23,608 nt of DNA from Planctomycetaceae bacterium (GCA_947479075.1 CANJZR010000003.1:1-23608); one strand, 5' to 3'. Positions 15,031-23,104 are shown, counted from the first letter of the stretch. A program made the numbers and translations. Notes: generated from the letters alone by a model not told the origin.

Positions 15031-18000
15031 CTAGGGTGCAGCAGCCGGAGCTGCAGCAGCTGCGTCGGCGGGAGCGGTTGGCGGAGCAACCGTCTTGCCA
15101 TGACGTTCCAGCAGCTTGTAGTAGTTCATCAGAGCATCGACAGTCGCATCCACCTGCAGTTCCCCCTTACCTCCTAGGTATTCCGGCATGATGCTCGCAT
15201 CCGCCGCGTAAACCTGTGGCATGGAGGTGTATGGAGTCACCCACTTGGGATTCGTGACCCACAGCTGGACCCAGTCGGGACGCAGACGCTTCTCGACCTG
15301 GTCGAGGTTCGGTCCGCGAATATCCTTGGCCGGATCGAGCGAGACGTATTCGCGACCACCCACCTGATGGCACTTGGTGCACTGGCCCGTGGTCAGCAAC
15401 TTCCAGCCAGCCGTCAGACGGTCGACCGGAGCCCCTGGGAATTGATGCACATACGCATCCTGCTCCGCATCGATGTAGTTTGCGGTTTGACGCTCGTTCG
15501 ACTGGTAAGGGAACGGCGCTCCATCGACGGCAGCGAAGTAGTTCGCCAGCGCCATCGCCTCGGCGTCATCCATGTTGAACTTGGGCATCCGCAACACGGT
15601 CGTGTAACGCAGTTGGTTCGGCTCCTTGAGGAACTGGTACAGCCAAGGCGTTTGCACCTTGAAGCCTTCACGGACGAGTGGCGGAGGCGAAGCCTGCCAG
15701 GCTCGGTCGCGATCCCCTGCGGTTTCCTTACTGGCCAGCTGAGGCACGAGCCAGTGAGCGAAGTCACCACCTCGACCCAGATCACGAGACTGAACCTTGC
15801 CCACCGGGATAGTCACAGAGTCGCCTGGATAGAGGGTCTTCTCACCGACCTTCAACACGTCCCAGTTCGTGAACGTCAGAACCTGATCCTCAGGCAGTTC
15901 CTCCGGATCGGGCTCAGCCTTCACGAGACCGTTGACCGCCAGCAGCAGATCACCAGCTTCGGTCTTCGCGGTCTTTGCCGGATCGACAACGTGCGGCTTG
16001 TTGATGTGTTCCAGCAGTGCCAGCGAGTCAGGATAGTTCTTCGTTCCCAGTCCGGGAGCGTAGAGATCCTCTTCCGACATCGCGAACTTCACCTGCGGCA
16101 ACTCAACGACGTGACAGCTGGTGCAGTTGTACTTGGAGAGCAGACGTTCGCCTTCCAGTCGGGCTGCCTTATCTCCGGTTGGTTTGAAGACGTAGGCCGG
16201 TGCTGGTGGATCGGCAACCAGTCCGAGGACGAATGTCGACACCGAGGCAATCTGCTCTTCGTTGAAGGGGAACTTCGGCATCTTCAGACGCTCGTCCCAC
16301 CCCTTGGTTTCGATCTTCTTGTAGTCGTAGCTGCGAGGATCGCGAAGCTTCTGCCACACGAATCCAGCACGGCCATGATGGAGCAGGCTGTCGACGAAAT
16401 AGGCGGCGTCGAGGTCGGCCTGGCTGGCGTTATGGTCGTTCTTCTCACGGTCCAGAGCCTGTGAGACTCGCTCCAGGGTACTCGCGCCATCGGGCTCGCC
16501 GTGGTGATGCAGGTACTCCTCAATATGCTCAGGTGCGAGCTTCGAGGTGTCCTTGCGTCCCCAGTCCTGCAGTGCCACACCGATCGGCCCAGCTGACTCG
16601 AATCCAGGGATGTCATGGCAGCCGTAGCAGCCGTAACGACCAATCGTCTTACGACCGAGGTAAACCATCTTCTGGCGTTCCCACTCTTCAGCTGAGAACT
16701 TGCCCTCAGCTGCGGGATAAGCCAGTTCGACTTCATCACCCTTCACGAAGTCGGAAAGGGGCTTCAACTTGCCGCCTTCCTCCGCCTTGAAGGCATCTGC
16801 CGGAACGGGGAACTGCTTGTTCTCCAGAATCGAATTCACTTCCGAAGTCGAAGGCACAGCCTTCTTCAGGTAGAGGCGAACGAGATCGTCCAGCGGCGTG
16901 GCCACGCGAACTTGAGTCGTGATCTGCCGTGGTCCACGCTGGACAGTCAGAGTGATCGGCTCACCCGATGGCAGCTTGGCGATCTCTTCATTGAGGCTGT
17001 CGACCGACCGAACCGCGTTCGATCCGATCTTGACCAGGATGTCATCGACTTCGAGTGATGTCGGACCAGTTCCGTCTTGGCCGGGTTCCAAACGAGTGGC
17101 TGCGGTACCGGGCAGTACCTCTGAAACGCGAACGCCGGAATGAACCACACCCAGTGCCGCGGCTTCTTCGGCCGTGAAATCTGGATCGCAAACGACGCCG
17201 AGGACACTGACCCCACGCTTGAACTTCTCGAATTCCTTGGCTCCCTTAGCGAGCAGGAAGGCTGCAATGTCGGCAGCGGGGTCGACGTACTTGTCACCTT
17301 CCCCTTCGGGGTTCAGGAACAGGTTCGGCATCTTCGTGCGAGTGTGGTAGCGGCTGGGTTCCTTGATCCAGGTATACATCCACTGGAAGCCATCGACACC
17401 AGGCTTGATCTTCTCGTGAATGCGAGACAGATCGGGACCGAAGTTGCCGTTAGCGACACCCTTCAGCTCTGGATCTTCGTACGAGTGGCAGGCCAGGCAG
17501 CCGCGGCGGGAGAAGAGATTCTTTCCGCGTTCCGCGTCAGGCTGATAACCTTCTTTCGGCGAGAGCAGCTTCATCGTCTCTGACTTGGCAGTCAGGAACA
17601 CAGAGATCGCCTCGAGTTCAACAGGTTGCAGCATCTCAGCCAGATGATCCATCTGGTTGGAGTTCCCGAAGAACTTCGGCATCTTCGTCGAGGGACGGAA
17701 TCCCTGAGGATCCTTGGTCCACGAAGCAATGAACTCAGGCGTTGTCTTCTGTGCAATGTGACGCAGAGATGGTCCCACCTTCCGCATGCTGCCAGCGACG
17801 GCGGACGGGTCGGCTGCTATCTTGGCGGCCTGCTCAGGCGTACTGGGCTCCAGACGAAGGTCGGGGCCAATCGACCGCTGACCGTCGTAGCCGTTCACTT
17901 CGTGGCAACCGTAGCAACCATAGTTGCTCATCAGGCGGTGACCTTCGACGACCTTCGGAGCAGAGTTGCCAAACTTATCGCTCTGAGCGAGTTCCGTAAG

Positions 18001-19116
18001 CTGATGGTGGCAGCGCACGCAGGAGGCCTGCATGAGGTGCTTCGGGAACATCGGGAATTCCCAGAAGTGATTGGAGTGCCAGTGGTTCTTTTCGGCCCAG
18101 GCATCGGCCATCGCCGGATTGCGCGGTGAGTGCTCGGCATTCTGGAACGAAGTGCCTGATCCGTCTCCTTCGTGGCAGATCGTGCAGCCAAACTTTTCCA
18201 TCGGGTGCGGGCTGTTGGAAGCGAGGAACAGATCCGCGTTCGGATGGCCGGAGAAGGGCTGCGGGTAGGTGCCTTCGGTTCCATCCCCATCCGGGTAGGT
18301 ACAAGCATTGCCGGCAGTGAAGTCGGCGATGTTCACATGGCAGGAGCGGCAACGGTCGACGCGGTCGACGTTCGCCATTCCCAGTTGCTGCTTCAGTCCC
18401 CTCGGCCAGTCGTACTGAATCTTCAGATGCGGGTTGAAGCCGTTAATAATCGGCCACTCTTTGAAGGAGCGTTTGAAAGCCACGAGAGGATTCGAGGGCT
18501 TCAACAACTCGATCTGATCCTGGACTCCCTTGCGATCCGCTGTCAGCTTGGTCAGCAAAGCTTCGTCATCGTCGCGAGCCTTAGTCAGTGCTGTCAGAGC
18601 AGACTTCGCGGTGTCGTACTCCGCCTTGGCGACTTCCACCTTGCGAGCCAATGCGTCAGCTTCGAGCACCAGAGCGTCAAACTTGGCCTTCTTCTCGGCC
18701 ATGATGGAATCGGGCTGTGCGTCGCGCACGGCGATATCAAAGTTCGCTCGCGCCACGTCACGTTCAGCGTTCTTGAACTTCTGGGAAGTTGACTCCCGGC
18801 TCAGGTTACCGCGCTTCAAGACGACATCAGCTTGCGCAACCTTGAGCTTGTCCTGGAACTCTTTGGTGTCGAGGGCGGCAATCTGTTTGTCGATCTCAGC
18901 CACTTTGGCCTGGAGATCGGCCGTGTTGACGCCCTTGAGTTCGTCAGTCAGCTTGGCGACCTTGAGCGCTTCGGCCTGGCGCTGATAGTCCCGCCATTCG
19001 CGTTTTTCATCGCGCGACATCATCAAGAGTGTGGCGGCGAACAGCGCAAATGCGCTGGCGGCGAACACTTTGTGCATCGTTCCGAGATCGCGCCAATACT
19101 GATCATTCGCTGGCAT
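15031..19116 (-). CDS. Giant membrane-anchored octahaem cytochrome c with PDZ-like domain
   Basis: A 1361-residue protein and the largest in the window. An uncleaved anchor (VFAASAFALFAATLLMM, within 13-35) is followed by a long, charged, probably coiled-coil region (about 36-210). Eight CXXCH haem sites follow, with first Cys at 256 (CRSCH), 311 (CTICH), 366 (CVRCH), 401 (CYGCH), 540 (CLACH), 830 (CYGCH), 998 (CTSCH) and 1246 (CTKCH). Between haems 5 and 6, residues about 637-740 resemble a PDZ domain (GVRVSEVLPGTAA, VDDILVKIGSNAV). Several modules carry the M-P-K/N-F/L pattern expected of axial Met (TKMPKFF, TKMPNLF, LKMPKF, LRMPKF). The C-terminus is a Pro/Ala tail. It is encoded immediately after the cytochrome b genes, so it is probably the cytochrome c subunit of the quinol-oxidising complex. 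The start at 19116 lacks a clear ribosome binding site. Confidence 0.95.
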   Translation of the reverse strand: MPANDQYWRDLGTMHKVFAASAFALFAATLLMMSRDEKREWRDYQRQAEALKVAKLTDELKGVNTADLQAKVAEIDKQIAALDTKEFQDKLKVAQADVVLKRGNLSRESTSQKFKNAERDVARANFDIAVRDAQPDSIMAEKKAKFDALVLEADALARKVEVAKAEYDTAKSALTALTKARDDDEALLTKLTADRKGVQDQIELLKPSNPLVAFKRSFKEWPIINGFNPHLKIQYDWPRGLKQQLGMANVDRVDRCRSCHVNIADFTAGNACTYPDGDGTEGTYPQPFSGHPNADLFLASNSPHPMEKFGCTICHEGDGSGTSFQNAEHSPRNPAMADAWAEKNHWHSNHFWEFPMFPKHLMQASCVRCHHQLTELAQSDKFGNSAPKVVEGHRLMSNYGCYGCHEVNGYDGQRSIGPDLRLEPSTPEQAAKIAADPSAVAGSMRKVGPSLRHIAQKTTPEFIASWTKDPQGFRPSTKMPKFFGNSNQMDHLAEMLQPVELEAISVFLTAKSETMKLLSPKEGYQPDAERGKNLFSRRGCLACHSYEDPELKGVANGNFGPDLSRIHEKIKPGVDGFQWMYTWIKEPSRYHTRTKMPNLFLNPEGEGDKYVDPAADIAAFLLAKGAKEFEKFKRGVSVLGVVCDPDFTAEEAAALGVVHSGVRVSEVLPGTAATRLEPGQDGTGPTSLEVDDILVKIGSNAVRSVDSLNEEIAKLPSGEPITLTVQRGPRQITTQVRVATPLDDLVRLYLKKAVPSTSEVNSILENKQFPVPADAFKAEEGGKLKPLSDFVKGDEVELAYPAAEGKFSAEEWERQKMVYLGRKTIGRYGCYGCHDIPGFESAGPIGVALQDWGRKDTSKLAPEHIEEYLHHHGEPDGASTLERVSQALDREKNDHNASQADLDAAYFVDSLLHHGRAGFVWQKLRDPRSYDYKKIETKGWDERLKMPKFPFNEEQIASVSTFVLGLVADPPAPAYVFKPTGDKAARLEGERLLSKYNCTSCHVVELPQVKFAMSEEDLYAPGLGTKNYPDSLALLEHINKPHVVDPAKTAKTEAGDLLLAVNGLVKAEPDPEELPEDQVLTFTNWDVLKVGEKTLYPGDSVTIPVGKVQSRDLGRGGDFAHWLVPQLASKETAGDRDRAWQASPPPLVREGFKVQTPWLYQFLKEPNQLRYTTVLRMPKFNMDDAEAMALANYFAAVDGAPFPYQSNERQTANYIDAEQDAYVHQFPGAPVDRLTAGWKLLTTGQCTKCHQVGGREYVSLDPAKDIRGPNLDQVEKRLRPDWVQLWVTNPKWVTPYTSMPQVYAADASIMPEYLGGKGELQVDATVDALMNYYKLLERHGKTVAPPTAPADAAAAAPAAAP

Positions 19117-19168
19117 GGGTGGTCGTCGTCAGTCTGGATGTCAAGGAGTGAAGTGAACAGTTCGAACC

Positions 19169-19188
19169 GAGGCCCTCCAGAAGGCCTC
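19169..19188 (-). other. Stem-loop at the subunit-IV-like cytochrome b stop codon
   Basis: GAGGCC (19169-19174) and GGCCTC (19183-19188) form a perfect 6-bp stem with an 8-nt loop. The stem begins within the TGA stop (19187-19189), the same arrangement as the stem-loop after the oxidase subunit IV gene. Confidence 0.4.
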
Positions 19189-20551
19189 AGATGTTGAAGA
19201 ACCATTCCGGGATGGCCACGATGTACTTCAGGCTGAAGGCCCATCGCAGCACCATCTTGATGGGCAACAGCGCCATGAAGAGGATCAAATTCGCCAACAC
19301 CATGTACCGGATGACTCCCATCCGGATATAGAACTTGCGCAGTACCGTCAGAGCCATCAAGTGCGGCAGGATCATCAGATAACCAAGCGTGAGCAGGATC
19401 CCCAAGCCTTCACGCTTGAAAATCTGCAGTGCCTGCTCCCAGAACGGGGCGGCTGAGTTCACGGACGGCAACGGCATGCCCAGCCAGCGAACCCAGAAGT
19501 ATTCGCTCAGGTTGACGTTGTTCAGAACTTCCAGCTTGTGGACATCCCAAAACTCGTACAGACCGAACATGTTCCAGTTCGGACCACGCACGAAGGTTCC
19601 CAGCACGATCATCCCGACCCACAGCGGCAGAAATCCGAGCAGGAAGGTGATCACGGAAAACTTGCGGTCGTTGTAACAGTAGTACCCGTTGCCCTTCTTG
19701 TTGAAGTCGATGTAGGGGATCGCCATCAACCCCTGCATGATCATCAGCGGCAACACGATACCGGCCAGCCAGGGGTCGAAGTACACCAGCATTTCCTGGA
19801 GACCCAGAAAGTACCAGGGAGCCTTTGACGGGTTAGGTGTCTTCACAGCCGAGCCGGGCTCTTCCAGCGGGGCTTGCAGCAAAACTCCCCACACGATCAG
19901 GAGGGCAGACAGCAGCAGCATGCAGACCATTTCGCTGTACACGAGATCGGGCCACACGAGGACTTCATCCTTGAGTTCCTTCTCGGCCAGCGGACGGCCT
20001 TCAGCCATACGACGATCGTTGTCCCCGGCCTTCTTAAAGTAGAGCCACGTGAAGTAGCCCACCAGAAACAGCATGCCCACGATCGGAACGTTGTCCGGCT
20101 TACCGACAATCTGACGGAAGTCGTAGTCGGTCAGACTGATCGCAAGGAACAGACACGCCAAGTTGAACATGACCCAGCCGACCGTATCGGTCGACAGAAA
20201 GTCCCGCTTCCACAGCATCGCGACAAACGCCACCATCGAGAGACCGAAGTAAATCCGGGCATCCGAAAAGATGTAGTCAACGATCGTCTTGAACCAGTCT
20301 GGCAACCGAATCAAAAACTGGCTCGGATCAGAACTGGAAGTCAGATGAGTCACCGCCAGCAACAACAGAAACGCCGAATAGAACGCCCAGATGGTCGCCT
20401 TCGGGATATGTTGAAATCCGAGAACGGACTCGAACTCCCCATCTCGCTTGTAGCTGCGCAACGTCCAGCCAACATTTGCCAGAAGCAGCAGCGAATACAG
20501 CCAGCCGAGGCCGTGAATAACGCCGTGAGTGAGATCGGGATGCGAATGCAT
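19187..20551 (-). CDS. Cytochrome b C-terminal half (subunit-IV-like) with extra membrane helices
   Basis: A 454-residue membrane protein. Its middle (about 200-285) matches subunit IV of b6f / the C-terminal half of cytochrome b: PDLVYSE, LEEPGSAVKTPNPSKAPWYF, LGLQEMLVYFDPW and GLMAIPYID. This half helps form the quinol oxidation site. The usual PEWY motif reads APWY (244-247), so the conserved Glu is not in its usual place; E253 in GLQE is a nearby acidic residue. About 200 residues with five extra hydrophobic helices precede this core, and about 170 residues with three more follow it (near 298-320, 382-402 and 412-434). Classical subunit IV has only about 160 residues and three helices. 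It is encoded 113 nt after the b6-type cytochrome gene. A start-proximal hairpin and no clear ribosome binding site are seen. Confidence 0.88.
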   Translation of the reverse strand: MHSHPDLTHGVIHGLGWLYSLLLLANVGWTLRSYKRDGEFESVLGFQHIPKATIWAFYSAFLLLLAVTHLTSSSDPSQFLIRLPDWFKTIVDYIFSDARIYFGLSMVAFVAMLWKRDFLSTDTVGWVMFNLACLFLAISLTDYDFRQIVGKPDNVPIVGMLFLVGYFTWLYFKKAGDNDRRMAEGRPLAEKELKDEVLVWPDLVYSEMVCMLLLSALLIVWGVLLQAPLEEPGSAVKTPNPSKAPWYFLGLQEMLVYFDPWLAGIVLPLMIMQGLMAIPYIDFNKKGNGYYCYNDRKFSVITFLLGFLPLWVGMIVLGTFVRGPNWNMFGLYEFWDVHKLEVLNNVNLSEYFWVRWLGMPLPSVNSAAPFWEQALQIFKREGLGILLTLGYLMILPHLMALTVLRKFYIRMGVIRYMVLANLILFMALLPIKMVLRWAFSLKYIVAIPEWFFNI

Positions 20552-20555
20552 GAGG

Positions 20556-20604
20556 TTCGAACTTTTCGAATCCGATGCGAGGCCGACCTGGTCAGTCGGC
20601 TCGC
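20556..20604 (-). other. Two stem-loops between the cytochrome b genes
   Basis: GCGA-GCCGAC (20577-20580 and 20582-20587) pairs with GTCGGC-TCGC (20595-20604) as a 10-bp stem with one bulged base and a 7-nt loop. Next to it TTCGAA (20556-20561) pairs with TTCGAA (20565-20570) around a 3-nt loop, ending 4 nt before the ATG of the subunit-IV-like gene where a ribosome binding site would normally be. Confidence 0.45.
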
Positions 20605-20664
20605 AAACGGTGATTTCAAACTCAGGGGACCAAACGTAACTCTCGTTGCAAACCAGTCACTGGC

Positions 20665-21438
20665 TTACAGCGGCTGACTGATTCCACCGTCTTTCCGCAC
20701 ACGCCAGAAGTGGATCGCAATCAACAGAGAGATCACGATCGGCACAGCGACGCAGTGCAGAATGTAGAACCGGTTCAGCGTCTCTTCACCCACGTTACGG
20801 GCACCCAGCAACAGGAAGCGGGCATCCGACGCATTGGTAATCAAGTCGTAGCCACCCACATTCAGCAATTGAAAGCCGGGGCCTTCATGACCCAGGAAGG
20901 GATGAGCGCGAGCCATGTTCGATCCGACGGTGATCGCCCAGATCGCCAGCTGGTCCCAGGGAAGCAGATAACCCGTAAACGAGAGCAGCAGGGTCAACAC
21001 CAGGAGGATCACACCGATCACCCAGTTGAACTCGCGAGGCGGCTTGTAACTTCCCGTGAGAAACACACGATACATGTGTAACCACACGGTAATCACCATC
21101 GCGTGAGCACCCCAGCGATGGATTTCTCGCATAATGCCGAGCGTTGTCACATCACGCAGTGCCCGAATGTCCGTAAACGCCCACTCGAGAGTCGGGCGGT
21201 AGTAGAACATGAGCAGCACGCCGGTCAGTGCTTCGACCAGGAACAGGAAGAAGGTCACCCCACCCATACACCAGGTGTAGGACAACTCGATTCCACCCTT
21301 CTTCGCCGACACCGGATGCAGGTGCAGGAAGAAGTTCGTCAGAACGACGACAGCCCGGTTTCGACGATCCGTTGGTGCCGGATGGCGAAAGATGCTGCGC
21401 CAGATTTGCGAGTTGCGAATTGTCTCACCGATCGACAT
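20665..21438 (-). CDS. qcrB: b6-type cytochrome b (N-terminal half of cytochrome b)
   Basis: A 257-residue four-helix cytochrome b of the bc/b6f complex, carrying the two b haems that move electrons across the membrane during quinol oxidation. The four haem ligands are H107 and H121 (14 apart, EIHRWG and WLHMYRVF) and H228 and H243 (15 apart, YILHCV and AIHFWRV). Other signatures are YYRPTLEWAF, GSYKPPREFNWV and SFTGYLLPWDQLA. C57 in YTWCMGG aligns by context with Cys35 of plastid/cyanobacterial cytochrome b6, which binds the extra haem c(i/n), so a covalent haem may be present. The split form, with the second half encoded next door, resembles b6f and Bacillus-type bc complexes rather than mitochondrial-type bc1. 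Confidence 0.95.
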   Translation of the reverse strand: MSIGETIRNSQIWRSIFRHPAPTDRRNRAVVVLTNFFLHLHPVSAKKGGIELSYTWCMGGVTFFLFLVEALTGVLLMFYYRPTLEWAFTDIRALRDVTTLGIMREIHRWGAHAMVITVWLHMYRVFLTGSYKPPREFNWVIGVILLVLTLLLSFTGYLLPWDQLAIWAITVGSNMARAHPFLGHEGPGFQLLNVGGYDLITNASDARFLLLGARNVGEETLNRFYILHCVAVPIVISLLIAIHFWRVRKDGGISQPL

Positions 21439-21510
21439 GCGAAAATCCCAAGCTGTCGGTCACGAATCAAACACAGGCAAAATGAAGACGTCCGCCGTCA
21501 TCTCTCACAA

Positions 21511-21534
21511 GTGACTTCCCGGCGGAGAAGTCAC
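21511..21534 (-). other. Stem-loop after the Rieske gene
   Basis: GTGACTTC (21511-21518) and GAAGTCAC (21527-21534) form a perfect 8-bp stem with an 8-nt loop, 13 nt after the Rieske stop codon and before the cytochrome b gene. No T-run follows, so mRNA stabilisation or processing is more likely than termination. Confidence 0.45.
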
Positions 21535-21547
21535 CATCACTCCACGA

Positions 21548-22624
21548 TCAGCTGACCTTCACGAAGGACTTCGGATCGCTCCACTGGCCGAGCTCTTCCT
21601 GGAACTTGATGCTCTTATCAACTTCCAGAACACCATCCGCCCCCAGAGTCAGACCCAAACGCTCCAGAGGACGGGGAGCCGGACCTTCGAAGTTGATGCC
21701 GTTGATATAGAAGCCCGACCCGTGACAGGGGCACTTGAACTTCTGCTCCGCATCGAGCCAGCTCGGCGTACACCCCAGGTGGGTACACACGGACAGGAGA
21801 GCGTAAATCAGATTCTGGCCGTCATACGAGTCGGTATGCACGATCCAGACGGCCCGCGCGGCCTTGTACTTTTCCGAAACGGTTCCGAGCGGATAGTCGC
21901 CGATCGAACCGACTTTGAACTTGCTGGGCAGCTCAAGCACCGTGTTGGGCATCATAAACCGGGCAATCCCCAGTCCCCAGAACCCACCAATCACACTCAG
22001 CGTGGTCCACGCCATGTAATAGGGCGTGCAAAGGGCCGCACACAGAGCCCCGAAGAACGAGCGACGAGGCTGCTCACCCTTGGCCCCCACCTTCCCGGCC
22101 GCCGGTGCTGGCTTCGCAGGCAGCTTTGGCTTGGCAGGTTCGGCTGTAGCAGCGGGAGCGGCCCCTGCTGCCTGAGCCCGCATCGCCTGAATCATCTCAG
22201 CAGGTGACTTACCCGTGGCCACCGGAGCCGCGGCCTTCGGCGCAACTGCAGCAACGGGAGCCGCTGCGGCGGGAGCAGCACCAGCTGGCGCAGCCCCCTT
22301 GGCTCGAATCGCAGCCATGATATCGGAAGTGCCCTTCGGCTTGGCGGCCGGAGCCCCACCAGCAGCGGGTGCAGCCGGAGCCGCAGCTGCCGCAGCAGGT
22401 GCTGTCCCCTTGGCCCGAATCGCTGCCATGATATCTGCAGTCCCCTTCGGCTTGGCCGCAGGGGCAGCGGACGCCGGAGCTTCCGCAGCTGGACTAACAG
22501 CTTCAGCGGCGGCTGGCGGAGGAGCAGCTGGAGCCGCTTCCGCCGCGGGCGCAGGAGCCTCGGCGCCAGGCTTCTTGCGAAGCATGGCCATAATGTCAGC
22601 GGTCGAAGGCTTTTTGTCTGTCAT
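21548..22624 (-). CDS. qcrA: Rieske iron-sulfur protein with repeat-bearing N-terminal extension
   Basis: A 358-residue protein. The C-terminal domain has the Rieske motifs C280-T-H282-L-G-C285 and C298-P-C300-H301-G-S-G; C280, H282, C298 and H301 bind the 2Fe-2S cluster, and C285/C300 form the usual disulfide. It takes electrons from quinol and passes them to the cytochrome c subunit. A single membrane helix lies at about 203-222. Before it is an unusual 190-residue Ala/Pro-rich extension with four copies of a short motif: STADIMAMLRKK (7-18), GTADIMAAIRAK (61-72), GTSDIMAAIRAK (98-109) and SPAEMIQAMRAQ (140-151). Normal Rieske proteins have only a short N-terminus, which lies in the cytoplasm. 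This is the first gene of the respiratory cluster. No Shine-Dalgarno site is evident before the ATG. Confidence 0.96.
   Translation of the reverse strand: MTDKKPSTADIMAMLRKKPGAEAPAPAAEAAPAAPPPAAAEAVSPAAEAPASAAPAAKPKGTADIMAAIRAKGTAPAAAAAAPAAPAAGGAPAAKPKGTSDIMAAIRAKGAAPAGAAPAAAAPVAAVAPKAAAPVATGKSPAEMIQAMRAQAAGAAPAATAEPAKPKLPAKPAPAAGKVGAKGEQPRRSFFGALCAALCTPYYMAWTTLSVIGGFWGLGIARFMMPNTVLELPSKFKVGSIGDYPLGTVSEKYKAARAVWIVHTDSYDGQNLIYALLSVCTHLGCTPSWLDAEQKFKCPCHGSGFYINGINFEGPAPRPLERLGLTLGADGVLEVDKSIKFQEELGQWSDPKSFVKVS
22172..22606 (-). repeat. Four coding repeats in the Rieske extension
   Basis: Four units coding for a T-A-D-I-M-A-x-I-R-A-K-like peptide at 22571-22606, 22409-22444, 22298-22333 and 22172-22207. 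Units two and three are also nearly identical in DNA over about 50 nt, including the flanking Lys-Pro-Lys codons, which suggests a recent duplication. Units one and four are more diverged. The spacers are Ala/Pro-rich and of unequal length. Confidence 0.85.
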
Positions 22625-23104
22625 GATGTCAGAACGGCATGATGTCGAGGCGGCACAACCCGGCAGGTGTGAACCTCATCTCGGTCTGGAAACACCCGAA
22701 TTGGGTCCGCCGAACGCACGAAACATTGGGCAGAATCTCCCAAGTCTCTCGATAACCGCCGGATGATGGCATGTGTGCCGTGGCGAAACAACTAAGCCCC
22801 CGGCGAGGGACAGGAATTCTCACACTCAAGAAGGCCCCGGTCACTGTGCCAAGCAGCCACACGAGTTACGTCTGATGTCAATCTAGGTTGCACTGCCGAG
22901 GACAACACACAGCAAGTCTTTTTCCTTGCCAGTTTCTCGATGACGAGATGAGCCACGGCGTGTCACGATGCCCGATTCTCACCGATTGGACATCCGATTT
23001 TCCCTCATGTCCCACGGGCTGACAGGAGGCGAGATTCACACCGGCGCATACACGCCGCTCAAGTGTCTCACGCCCCCGCACACTGCCCCAACCGGGCCAC
23101 CGGA
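22625..23104. other. 480-nt region without a convincing gene; probable promoter region of the respiratory cluster
   Basis: No open frame here looks like a protein; those of 60-80 codons have Arg/Cys/Trp-rich nonsense composition. On the minus strand there is an exact TTGACA within GATTGACATCAG, but no good -10 box 16-18 nt downstream. A weaker pair, TTGTTT and CATCAT with a 17-nt spacer, lies closer to the Rieske gene. Small hairpins occur at 22935-22948 (TCTCG/CGAGA) and 23042-23057 (CGGCG/CGCCG), the second a possible weak terminator for the rraB-like gene. The promoter of the cluster should lie here but I cannot fix its position. Confidence 0.4.

Noticed and set aside
15367..16464. Plus-strand open frame of 365 codons opposite the octahaem cytochrome
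   Set aside because: Antisense shadow; the minus frame carries eight haem motifs and is clearly coding.
22215..22766. Ala/Gly-rich plus-strand open frame of 183 codons opposite the Rieske extension
   Set aside because: Mirror of the GC-rich Ala/Pro codons of the Rieske extension; repeats in it are explained by the minus-strand motif.
22629..22862. Minus-strand 77-codon frame just upstream of the Rieske gene
   Set aside because: Ends 5 nt before the Rieske ATG, but has no domain, signal or ribosome binding site and its Cys/Arg/Pro mix looks non-coding. A conserved leader peptide cannot be excluded.
22860..22900. TTGACA box in GATTGACATCAG as the main cluster promoter
   Set aside because: The -35 match is perfect, but the sequence 16-18 nt downstream is GC-rich with no -10 resemblance.
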